From: Actinomycetota bacterium
GTDB taxonomy: Bacteria; Actinomycetota; Actinomycetes; S36-B12; UBA5976
Assembly: GCA_016870945.1 (NCBI GenBank)
Contig: VGAH01000018.1
Location: forward strand, 1 to 14,619
DNA: 14,619 nucleotides
Direction of reading: 5' to 3'
The position numbers and the translations under genes were made by a program. Shown in pieces: positions 1 to 6,513 of this stretch (the stretch's first letter is position 1; each line of letters begins with the position of its first letter). The notes under the pieces are model-generated. The model did not search any database and was not told the DNA's origin. It was given only the letters and a program-made list of their open reading frames with translations.

Positions 1-392
1 GCGACCTACGTTCGATAAACCTCGGTATCGAAGTCGCCCTCGAGTCACCCGCGCCACCAACAAATGGCACGGTTACTTTGGCTCGCACGGCAGATACGTT
101 TATAAACTTTCGACCGGCTAGCGCTGAGCTAACGAAGGGTGCCAAGGCGAATCTTCGTGAACTTGTTGCTGGGGCAAAGGGCAAGAAAATCAAGCAGGCA
201 CGCGTGGACGGGAAGACCCTCTATATAGCGGCTGACTTTGCGCGTGAGTTAGCGCGCGAGCGAGTGGCGGCGATTTCTGGCCAGTTGCGTAAGTTGGGTG
301 TGAAGCAGAAGATCCAGAAGCGGGTTGTGCCGACTAAAGAGATTAAAGATCGGCAAGTGCGAAAGTATGAGGTGACCCTGCGGTTTAGGTAA
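1..392 (+). CDS. 3' end of a protein with an OmpA-like C-terminal domain (partial)
   Basis: The reading frame is open from the left edge (first full codon at base 3) to the TAA at 390-392, so this is the C-terminal ~129 residues of a longer protein; the TTG at 78 is an internal codon. After a Pro-rich linker (ESPAPPTNGT) comes a segment resembling the OmpA-like peptidoglycan-binding fold: FRPASAELTKGAKANLREL matches the usual F-x-x-x-S-x-x-L-t-x-x-a-x-x-x-L opening, VDGKT sits where the conserved [TD]-G-x-T loop is expected, and ELARERVAAISGQLRKLGV matches the LSxxRAxxVxxxLxxxGI helix. The domain ends in a basic strand, YEVTLRFR. In monoderm actinobacteria such domains usually end secreted or surface proteins, but the signal peptide and upstream domains are outside the window. 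The diaminopimelate-contact Asp and Arg may be the D of VDG and R of ERVA. The family call is by pattern only; the rest of the protein is unknown. Confidence 0.55.
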   Translation, partial: DLRSINLGIEVALESPAPPTNGTVTLARTADTFINFRPASAELTKGAKANLRELVAGAKGKKIKQARVDGKTLYIAADFARELARERVAAISGQLRKLGVKQKIQKRVVPTKEIKDRQVRKYEVTLRFR

Positions 393-464
393 GACCGCTG
401 CCCACGTAAGCCCTTCAGATAAGAATGCTCGAGCCAGTGGTTGGTTCTTGTAGTCTCACCCCAC

Positions 465-1052
465 GTGACCATCAGGGCTATTCGTTTATTTGGTGACCCA
501 GTTCTTCGTAGCAAGGCCGACGAGGTTCGTGAGTTCGATAAGTCACTTAGGCAATTAGTAGATGACATGACCGAGACCATGCTTGAAGCCCCAGGCCAAG
601 GCCTGGCTGCACCACAAATCGGTGTGCCGCTTCGGGTATTCACCTATCACGTCGACGAGATCGGTGTCGGACACGTGATTAACCCCGTCCTCGAACTTTC
701 CACCGAATCTGAGGTTGACATCGAGGGGTGTCTATCTATACCTGGGCTTACTTTCGATGTTCAGCGCCCCATTAGCGCAAAACTCAAAGGCCAAAACGCC
801 GAAGGCGAGGCGTTAGAGATCGAGGCCAGTGAACTTTTGGCTCGAGTGTTTCAACATGAGGTTGACCATCTTGACGGGGTGCTCTATTTACAAAGGCTCA
901 CCAAAGAGTTACGAAAAGAGGCAATGTCTCAGATTCGCCAAGCCGAGTGGTTTGGTATGCCAGATACCTTTACTGCCGGCATCACTAGCTCTGAGCCAAA
1001 ACCAAAAGATTCGAGCGATTCAGTGTCGCCAAAGGCTGCGGAACTTGCATGA
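465..1052 (+). CDS. def: peptide deformylase
   Basis: Removes the formyl group from the N-terminal formyl-methionine of new proteins in the cytoplasm. With a GTG start at 465 the protein has 195 residues and all three deformylase motifs: GQGLAAPQIG (44-53), EGCLS (87-91, metal-ligand C89) and QHEVDH (130-135, metal ligands H131 and H135, catalytic E132). The N-terminus MTIRAIRLFGDPVLR is typical of the family. A TTG at 441 would add eight unconserved residues, so I prefer 465; neither has a clear Shine-Dalgarno sequence, and TAGTCT at 451-456 could be a -10 for a leaderless or short-leader transcript. The last ~25 residues are a Ser/Pro/Lys-rich tail beyond the catalytic core. The gene overlaps fmt by ATGA, coupling the enzymes that add and remove the formyl group. 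Confidence 0.95.
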   Translation: MTIRAIRLFGDPVLRSKADEVREFDKSLRQLVDDMTETMLEAPGQGLAAPQIGVPLRVFTYHVDEIGVGHVINPVLELSTESEVDIEGCLSIPGLTFDVQRPISAKLKGQNAEGEALEIEASELLARVFQHEVDHLDGVLYLQRLTKELRKEAMSQIRQAEWFGMPDTFTAGITSSEPKPKDSSDSVSPKAAELA

Positions 1053-2014
1053 GATTGGTATTTGCCGGCACACCTAAGAATGCAGCTGAGACTTTGTCGG
1101 CCATCGTTGAGGCAGGCCATGAAGTAGTTGGCGTGGTTACCCGTCCGCCTGCACCTTCTGGGCGTGGGCGAAAGCCGCGCGAGTCTGCGGTGGCAGCACT
1201 TTCTCGAGATCTGGGCCTTGACCTCTTTGACCCGCAATCAATGCGTCGCCCGAACGTGTTTGCTTGGATTAAAGAACGTGAGCCAGAGGTTGCGGTGGTG
1301 GTTGCCTACGGCGGGTTAGTGCCACCAAATTTGTTGACAGTGCCTGAGTTTGGTTGGGTCAACATCCATTATTCGTTGTTGCCTAGGTGGCGTGGTGCGG
1401 CACCGGTTGCCCATGCCATAGCCCACGGTGACACCACCACCGGTGTGACTGTGTTCGAACTCGAAGTTGGTCTTGACACTGGCCCGGTGTTGGCTGCGCG
1501 TGAGGCAGAGATCTTGGCCACTGATACGACCGGTGCGTTGCTTGGCCGGCTTACCGGTATTGGTTCAGACTTAATTACCGAAGTGCTCGCAGACTTTGAT
1601 GCCTACGCAGATAACGCGAGGCCTCAACCCACCCAGGGTGTTTCATTCGCGCCCAGGCTGCAAGTTACTGACGCGAAAGTTCGCTGGGGTTCTTCGGCGG
1701 TAGAGGCTGATCGATGGTTACGTGCGACTACGCCAAGCCCTGGGGGGTGGGCCAGTTTTGCCAACGCTCGAATTGGCATAGCACCTTTTGTAAAAGTGAT
1801 CGCCGATGAGGGCGACATTGATGCTGCAATGGGGTTTGAGATCGAGCCAGCCCTCGCTCACCCTGGCCAGATTCTGCTCACCAAAGATGGCGTTTGGGTG
1901 AGGTGTCGCCAAGGGGTAGTGCAACTTGGTGAGGTAAAGCCAGCTGGCAAACGTTTAATGCTTGCTACTGATTGGGTGCGGGGTTTGCGCGGGGTCACTC
2001 TCGCCTTCGATTAA
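1049..2014 (+). CDS. fmt: methionyl-tRNA formyltransferase
   Basis: Transfers a formyl group from 10-formyl-tetrahydrofolate to Met-tRNA(fMet), making the initiator tRNA. The 321-residue product begins MRLVFAGTPKNAA, the standard N-terminus, and has the catalytic block NIHYSLLPRWRGAAP with N105 and H107, followed by GLDTGP with D143, completing the Asn-His-Asp triad. The N-terminal Rossmann-like catalytic domain covers about residues 1-200; the rest is the C-terminal OB-like domain that binds tRNA (about 205-310). Length is usual for the family. The ATG lies inside the def stop (ATGA, 1049-1052), so translation is probably coupled. In many actinobacteria rsmB follows fmt; here a CopC-like gene follows after 22 bp. 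Confidence 0.96.
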   Translation: MRLVFAGTPKNAAETLSAIVEAGHEVVGVVTRPPAPSGRGRKPRESAVAALSRDLGLDLFDPQSMRRPNVFAWIKEREPEVAVVVAYGGLVPPNLLTVPEFGWVNIHYSLLPRWRGAAPVAHAIAHGDTTTGVTVFELEVGLDTGPVLAAREAEILATDTTGALLGRLTGIGSDLITEVLADFDAYADNARPQPTQGVSFAPRLQVTDAKVRWGSSAVEADRWLRATTPSPGGWASFANARIGIAPFVKVIADEGDIDAAMGFEIEPALAHPGQILLTKDGVWVRCRQGVVQLGEVKPAGKRLMLATDWVRGLRGVTLAFD

Positions 2015-2025
2015 CACGTTTGCGG

Positions 2026-2031
2026 TAAAAT
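2026..2031 (+). promoter_or_regulatory. candidate -10 element for a leaderless copC-like transcript
   Basis: TAAAAT matches TATAAT at five of six positions and ends five bases before the GTG at 2037, the spacing expected if transcription starts at or next to the start codon. No convincing -35 is visible. It lies in the 22-bp gap after fmt, so it could make the CopC-rpe-rib run partly independent of def-fmt. Confidence 0.35.
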
Positions 2032-2036
2032 TCAGC

Positions 2037-2453
2037 GTGAAGTCAGAGCGATTCAAGTGCAAGCAAGCTCTTTTGAGGCGAATGTTTGTCTCACCTCTCG
2101 CCTTGGTGGTGGCTGCGAGCGTTGTTCTTGCTGGTTTTGCGTCGCACTCGAACGTGGTCTCGACTAACCCGAGGGCTGGGGCAACCCTTACGACGGTTCC
2201 TAAGCAAATGGTTTTCAAGTTTTCAGACGGAATCATCGATCGGGGCACGACCTTTACCTTTACTGATCGAACCAAGATGTATTACCCGCCGCTGGAATTT
2301 CGGCCTAAGGGCACGACCGTCAGGGTGAGCTTGCCCAAGAACCCAGCACCAGGGCCGATAACCGTTTATTACAGAGTTCTAAGTGCTGACGGGCACCCGG
2401 TTCAGGGCAAAGTCGAGATGACGTACGCACCGCCTGGGGCGAACGCCTCGTGA
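2037..2453 (+). CDS. CopC/YobA-like copper-binding domain protein, secreted
   Basis: A 138-residue product (GTG start at 2037) with a basic N-region (KSERFKCKQALLRR), a hydrophobic core (about 16-35) and a likely signal-peptidase site near GFA-S, giving a small exported protein. The mature part looks like a single CopC domain: H37 begins an HxxxxxxxPxxGAxL pattern (HSNVVSTNPRAGATL), then FKFSDGI, then the family signature SADGHPVQG with H120. In CopC proteins the mature N-terminal His and the His of DGHPV are copper ligands. It has no C-terminal membrane helix and no CopD partner nearby, so its role here (copper delivery, protection or only a shared fold) is open. An ATG at 2082 would give a 123-residue version with a shorter N-region. 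The stop overlaps the rpe start (GTGA). Confidence 0.72.
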   Translation: MKSERFKCKQALLRRMFVSPLALVVAASVVLAGFASHSNVVSTNPRAGATLTTVPKQMVFKFSDGIIDRGTTFTFTDRTKMYYPPLEFRPKGTTVRVSLPKNPAPGPITVYYRVLSADGHPVQGKVEMTYAPPGANAS

Positions 2454-3121
2454 GTAGCTCGCCAGAGATTTCGGTCAGCGTGCTTTCTGGCGACCTCGCG
2501 GATCTCAAAACGACCACGAAATTGATCGATGCCCAGACCGATTGGGTGCACGCCGACGTCATGGACGGGCACTTTGTGCCGAATTTAACCTTCGGCAACG
2601 AAGTAGTAGCCGCTTTAGCGAAGCAGACCGATAAGCCAGTTGAAGCGCACCTGATGATCGAAGACCCAGACCGATGGGCCGGCGCTTACGCGAAGGCAGG
2701 TGCAAAACGAGTGATATTTCATCTTGAGGCCGCTAAAGACCCGAGCGCCATCATCAAGCAATTGCGCGAGCAAGGGGCTGAGGTCGGTATCGCCATTAAG
2801 CCAGCAACACCAGTGGCCAGCTTGAAACCATTCTTGGGCGAAGTTGACTTGGTGCTAGTTATGACTGTCGAACCGGGTTTTGCCGGCCAAAAGCTAATGC
2901 CCGAGACACTTGAAAAGGTTGCAGAAGTCAAGCACCTGGTGGCTGATCTCACGACGCCACCCAGAATTGAAGTAGACGGTGGCATCAACGAAGAGACGAT
3001 CGTCAAGGCTGCCCAAAGTGGCGCCGACGTATTCGTTAGTGCCTCAGCTGTTTATGGCGCTAATGACCCAGCCGCGATGGTCAAACACTTACGCGAGCTC
3101 GCGGCGTCAAATCGTGACTAG
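2450..3121 (+). CDS. rpe: ribulose-phosphate 3-epimerase
   Basis: Interconverts ribulose 5-phosphate and xylulose 5-phosphate in the pentose phosphate and Calvin pathways. The 223-residue protein has a TIM-barrel pattern with the expected metal and catalytic residues: H34 and D36 in HADVMDGHFVPNLTFG, H67 in EAHLMI, and D176 in PRIEVDGGIN. The phosphate loop VMTVEPGFAGQ is intact. The first strand reads SVSVLSGDL (usually SILSADF). The GTG start overlaps the CopC-like stop (GTGA), and the 3' end overlaps ribD by eight bases. Rpe handles ribulose 5-phosphate, the substrate of the RibB half of RibBA, which makes its place before the riboflavin genes functionally sensible. Confidence 0.96.
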   Translation: MSSSPEISVSVLSGDLADLKTTTKLIDAQTDWVHADVMDGHFVPNLTFGNEVVAALAKQTDKPVEAHLMIEDPDRWAGAYAKAGAKRVIFHLEAAKDPSAIIKQLREQGAEVGIAIKPATPVASLKPFLGEVDLVLVMTVEPGFAGQKLMPETLEKVAEVKHLVADLTTPPRIEVDGGINEETIVKAAQSGADVFVSASAVYGANDPAAMVKHLRELAASNRD

Positions 3122-4145
3122 CAACAAACTAACGCCCCATGAAAGGGCGGCCCTTGCTCGGGCCATTGAATTGGCCCGCGACTCTCGCCATTTAAACAAG
3201 GGGAACCCACAGGTTGGCGCGGTGGTGCTCGACGCCAAAGGGTGGTTTATTGCTGAAGGTACACACCAAGGCAAAGGCACCCCGCACGCTGAGGCACTGG
3301 CCTTAAACCTTGCTGGCAAAAAAGCAGAAGGTGGCACGTTGTGTGTGAGCCTCGAGCCTTGTGATCATTTTGGGGCCACCCCACCTTGCACGACAGCGAT
3401 CTTGCGAGCTGGCATCAAACGCGTTGTATATGGTGCAAGTGACTTAACTCAAGTTGAATCATCTAGCCAATTGCTAATTGAGGTTGGCGTGAGTGTGGTA
3501 ACACCGCCACCCGAGAGCCCCGAGGGCATCGCTGCACGAGAAGTCACCCATCGCTGGGCATTTGCACAGAAAGTTGGCAGACCTTATGTCACTTGGAAGG
3601 TCGCAACCAGCATTGACGGCTTTCTTGCATCTGGCACGCCCGGGGTCGGTTGGTTTACTTCTGAACAGTCACGCTCGGATGTTCATGACTTACGTGAGTT
3701 GGCAGACGCAGTGGTAGTTGGCACCTCGACTGTGATCACTGATGATTCTCGCCTTACCGCACGAACGGCTGACGGCAAATCTCTAAGGCAGGTGCAGCCA
3801 ATTCGTGTCGTGGTTGGTGATAGTGAGATACCGCCAAAGAGCAACGTCAACGACCACACCGCACCCACCTGGTTCGAACCCAAACAAGAGCCTCTAGCGC
3901 TACTAAAGAAGCTTTACTCACGAGGCGTCAATCACGTTCTGCTAGAAGCTGGCCCCACCCTCTCGAACACGTTTCTCGATGCCGGCCTGATAGACGAAGT
4001 GGTCTGGTTTTTGGCCCCGGTCTGGTTCGGCAATTCGAAGGGGGTACGGCGAATCGACCCAAAGCGGATGCAAGAACTGCGAGCATTAAGTGTCGTTGAG
4101 CGCGGTGGCGACATTCGCATACATGGTTATCTAACCTCTATCTGA
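3114..4145 (+). CDS. ribD: bifunctional riboflavin deaminase/reductase RibD
   Basis: Carries out the second and third steps of riboflavin synthesis: deamination of the pyrimidine ring and NADPH-dependent reduction of the ribosyl side chain. With GTG 3114 the product has 343 residues. The N-terminal deaminase domain (about 8-130) has the zinc site H58-A-E60 and C83/C92 in LEPCDHFGATPPC. The reductase domain (about 155-343) starts with GRPYVTWKVATSIDG and continues DVHDLRELADAVVVGTSTVITDDSRLTAR. The frame is open further upstream to 2979, but only inside rpe; 3114 gives the normal N-terminus and an eight-base overlap with rpe. The usual DPnPxVaGxG loop of the deaminase domain is replaced by GASDLTQVESSSQLL. 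The stop overlaps the ribE start (TGATG). Confidence 0.94.
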   Translation: MTSNKLTPHERAALARAIELARDSRHLNKGNPQVGAVVLDAKGWFIAEGTHQGKGTPHAEALALNLAGKKAEGGTLCVSLEPCDHFGATPPCTTAILRAGIKRVVYGASDLTQVESSSQLLIEVGVSVVTPPPESPEGIAAREVTHRWAFAQKVGRPYVTWKVATSIDGFLASGTPGVGWFTSEQSRSDVHDLRELADAVVVGTSTVITDDSRLTARTADGKSLRQVQPIRVVVGDSEIPPKSNVNDHTAPTWFEPKQEPLALLKKLYSRGVNHVLLEAGPTLSNTFLDAGLIDEVVWFLAPVWFGNSKGVRRIDPKRMQELRALSVVERGGDIRIHGYLTSI

Positions 4146-4753
4146 TGTTTACCGGTCTAGTACAAGACATCGGCGAGATTTCAGATGTTGGCAGTGGTTC
4201 AAACGGCACCACTTGCTTGACCATCAGGGCACCGATATTTGCGGGCGATATCACGATCGGCGAATCGATATCTGTTTCAGGGGTTTGCCTAACCGTGACT
4301 ACCCACAGGCCCAAAGACTTAGAAGTCGAAGTCGAGGTAATGGGTGAGACTCTTGCCAGATCGTCTTTGAGCGACAAGTCAGTTGGTGACAAGGTGAACC
4401 TAGAGCGGGCACTGCTGGCAACCGATCGCCTTGGCGGGCACATCGTGCAAGGACACGTTGACACCACCGCCAATGTGATGGCCCTACGCGATGACCCGGC
4501 TTGGCGAATCATCGAGTTCACACTCGGTGACGATTACCGCAAATACATAGTTGAGAAGGGCTCGATCACCCTAGATGGGGTCTCGCTAACTGTTGCTGCC
4601 GTTGATAAGACCCCAGGCTCAGCAAGCTTTGAGGTCGCCCTTATTCCAACCACTTTGAACGCCACCACATTGGGCCAACTTGGGCCCGATTCAAAAGTAA
4701 ACGTCGAGTTCGATGTCATGGCCAAATACGCCGAATCGATTGCGAGCGCGTAA
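4145..4753 (+). CDS. ribE: riboflavin synthase, alpha chain type
   Basis: Makes riboflavin from two molecules of 6,7-dimethyl-8-ribityllumazine. The 202-residue product begins MFTGLVQDIG, the hallmark N-terminus, and shows the internal duplication of the family: GESISVSGVCLTVT (39-52) in the first lumazine-binding barrel and GSITLDGVSLTV (129-140) in the second. GGHIVQGHVD (97-106) links the two halves. The ATG overlaps the ribD stop by one base. The gene is followed by only 30 bp before the RibBA start, with no visible terminator. Some genome annotations call this gene ribC. Confidence 0.96.
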   Translation: MFTGLVQDIGEISDVGSGSNGTTCLTIRAPIFAGDITIGESISVSGVCLTVTTHRPKDLEVEVEVMGETLARSSLSDKSVGDKVNLERALLATDRLGGHIVQGHVDTTANVMALRDDPAWRIIEFTLGDDYRKYIVEKGSITLDGVSLTVAAVDKTPGSASFEVALIPTTLNATTLGQLGPDSKVNVEFDVMAKYAESIASA

Positions 4754-4783
4754 ACACCCCGTCCAACCTGAGATGATTCACCT

Positions 4784-6043
4784 GTGAGCGGCTCAACGAA
4801 CACCTCGCCGACCAACGCGGTGCCAGCAAATACCTCGCCGACCAACACGGTGACTGAACTCGTCGATGCCGCAGTCGCATCCCTTCGCGCCGGCAAGCCC
4901 GTCGTGGTAACAGACGATCAAGACCGCGAAAACGAGGGCGATCTGATCTTGATTGCCGAGTTGGCGACAACCGAGAATTTGGCCTTCATGATTCGTCACA
5001 CATCTGGGGTGTTGTGTGTGCCGATGCAAGCTGATGACCTTGACCGACTGAACTTGCCACCAATGACTGCGGTAAACGATGACCGCAGACAAACTGCTTA
5101 CGCGGTTTCAGTCGACGCTAAAGAGAACATAACTACTGGCATCTCGGCTGCAGACAGAGCCCAAACGATTCGCGTGTTAGTCGACCCAAAGAGTGGGCCA
5201 AATGACTTAAGCAGGCCAGGGCACGTTTTCCCATTGCGTTCTGCCAGTGGCGGGGTGTTGCGCCGGCCGGGCCACACCGAAGCGGCCGTTGACTTAGCGC
5301 GAATCGCGGGTTGCACGCCGGCAGGTGTCATCGCTGAGCTCGTCAAAGACGACGGATCGATGATGCGCTACGACGATTGCAAAGCTTTTGCCCAGGCCCA
5401 TGGTTTGGTGATGCTCACGATTGCCGACTTGATCTCTTATCGAAGCCAACACGAGAAGCAAGTGACTCAGGTTGCTAGTGCGCGGCTGCCAACTTTGTAT
5501 GGCGATTTTCAGGCAATCGGATACCAAAGTCTGGTTGACGGCAGCGAGCACGTGGCACTGGTTTGTGGCGAGATCGGCGACGGTGAAGACGTCTTGGTAC
5601 GAGCTCACTCAGAGTGCTTAACCGGTGATGTCTTTGCATCACTTCGATGCGATTGTGGCAGCCAGCTGCACGCCGCTATGGAGAAGGTGGCAAAAGAAGG
5701 ACGAGGGGTCGTGCTTTATATGCGTGGCCACGAGGGTCGGGGTATTGGGTTGATGCATAAGTTGCAGGCTTACCAATTACAAGAACAAGGCCAAGACACT
5801 GTGGACGCGAATTTGAGTTTGGGTCTGCCAGCAGATGCACGCGATTACGGCACGGGTGCGCAAATTTTGGCCGATCTAGGGGTAAAGTCGATGAGGCTGC
5901 TAACGAATAACCCTGCTAAACGAGCCGGGCTTGAAGGTTACGGGCTTTCGATCAAAGAGCGCGTGCCGTTAACGACAGTGCCAACTGAAGAGAATGCTGC
6001 GTACTTGAAAACTAAGTCTGAAAAGTTGGGCCACGTTTTGTGA
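4784..6043 (+). CDS. ribBA: bifunctional DHBP synthase / GTP cyclohydrolase II
   Basis: Makes both riboflavin precursors: 3,4-dihydroxy-2-butanone 4-phosphate from ribulose 5-phosphate, and the pyrimidine from GTP. In the 419-residue product, DHBP synthase (about 25-222) shows DDQDRENEGDL (44-54), RPGHVFPL (144-151) and RPGHTEAAVDLA (161-172). GTP cyclohydrolase II (about 231-400) shows the zinc cysteines C278, C289 and C291 in SECLTGDVFASLRCDCG, then RGHEGRGIGL, DYGTGAQIL and LTNNPAK. Both halves look active, and the C-terminal half is very like mycobacterial RibBA. The first ~22 residues are a Ser/Thr/Asn/Pro repeat; in-frame GTGs at 4820 and 4850 are other possible starts, and 4850 (MTELVDAAVASLR) fits the family N-terminus best. 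No start has a good Shine-Dalgarno; GATGAT at 4772-4777 could be a -10 for a leaderless message from 4784. The stop overlaps ribH (GTGA). Confidence 0.95.
   Translation: MSGSTNTSPTNAVPANTSPTNTVTELVDAAVASLRAGKPVVVTDDQDRENEGDLILIAELATTENLAFMIRHTSGVLCVPMQADDLDRLNLPPMTAVNDDRRQTAYAVSVDAKENITTGISAADRAQTIRVLVDPKSGPNDLSRPGHVFPLRSASGGVLRRPGHTEAAVDLARIAGCTPAGVIAELVKDDGSMMRYDDCKAFAQAHGLVMLTIADLISYRSQHEKQVTQVASARLPTLYGDFQAIGYQSLVDGSEHVALVCGEIGDGEDVLVRAHSECLTGDVFASLRCDCGSQLHAAMEKVAKEGRGVVLYMRGHEGRGIGLMHKLQAYQLQEQGQDTVDANLSLGLPADARDYGTGAQILADLGVKSMRLLTNNPAKRAGLEGYGLSIKERVPLTTVPTEENAAYLKTKSEKLGHVL
4799..4852 (+). repeat. 24-bp direct repeat, period 30 bp, at the 5' end of ribBA
   Basis: Copy 1 at 4799-4822 and copy 2 at 4829-4852 match at 22 of 24 bases and are separated by ccagca. 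Both share the core acctcgccgaccaac and encode NTSPTN-V. Each copy ends in an in-frame GTG (4820 and 4850), so the duplication adds potential start codons and a disordered N-terminal tail. Confidence 0.85.
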
Positions 6044-6513
6044 GTGGGGTAGGCGCACCACAAGGTTTAGTTAGTGGGGCTTTGCCGCCAGCGCAGGGCA
6101 AAACTATTGCCGTCGTCCAAGCATTGTGGCATGAAGAGATAACGAGCGAACTAGTTAAAGGGGCTAGCTCAACTCTGGCTAAATCTGGCGCAACGGTCGT
6201 GAACTATCAGGTCACCGGCGCACTTGAGTTACCACTCGCCGCACAGCGTGCGATCAAGGCCGGGGTTCATGGTGTGGTTGCCGCAGGCCTGGTCTTGAAA
6301 GGTGAGACACCGCATTTTGATTTCGTCGCGGCCACCACGATTGATTCGTTAGTCGGTGTTTCACTAGCAACGGGCACACCCATTGGTGTAGCTGTATTGA
6401 CGTGTTTAAATCTTGAACAGGCGCGTGCGAGGTCGTTACCAGATTCGCCAAGCAACGTGGGTGCTCAGGCCGCCCTGGCAGCGCTCACGTCGCTAACCAA
6501 CCTGCCCGGCTAA
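6040..6513 (+). CDS. ribH: 6,7-dimethyl-8-ribityllumazine synthase
   Basis: Condenses the RibB and RibD pathway products into lumazine, the substrate of riboflavin synthase; the family usually forms pentamers or 60-mer shells. In this 157-residue product W30 in VVQALWHEEI stands where the ring-stacking aromatic is found, VTGALELPLAAQRA matches the VPGAfElP block (Thr for the usual Pro), KGETPHFDFVA carries the active-site H92, and EQARARS carries R131, matching the conserved active-site Arg. The ending SNVGAQAALAAL matches the usual NKGxEAAxAA helix, with changes. About 22 residues precede the first strand. The GTG start overlaps the ribBA stop, and the TAA overlaps the stop of convergent otsB. 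Confidence 0.93.
   Translation: MSGVGAPQGLVSGALPPAQGKTIAVVQALWHEEITSELVKGASSTLAKSGATVVNYQVTGALELPLAAQRAIKAGVHGVVAAGLVLKGETPHFDFVAATTIDSLVGVSLATGTPIGVAVLTCLNLEQARARSLPDSPSNVGAQAALAALTSLTNLPG

Noticed and set aside
1..392. C-terminus of PriA, a common neighbour of def-fmt
   Set aside because: The residues show OmpA-like spacing (F-SAEL, VDGKT, ERVA) and no helicase motif or PriA C-terminal pattern.
393..464. Terminator in the gap before def
   Set aside because: GAGCCA/TGGTTC around 431-446 makes only a six-pair stem with a G-U pair and no T-tract, too weak to call.
2979..3113. Extended N-terminus of RibD starting at 2979
   Set aside because: That part lies inside rpe in another frame and has no RibD similarity; GTG 3114 gives the normal start.
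4754..4783. FMN riboswitch between ribE and ribBA
   Set aside because: The gap is only 30 bp, far shorter than an RFN element, and shows none of its conserved stems.
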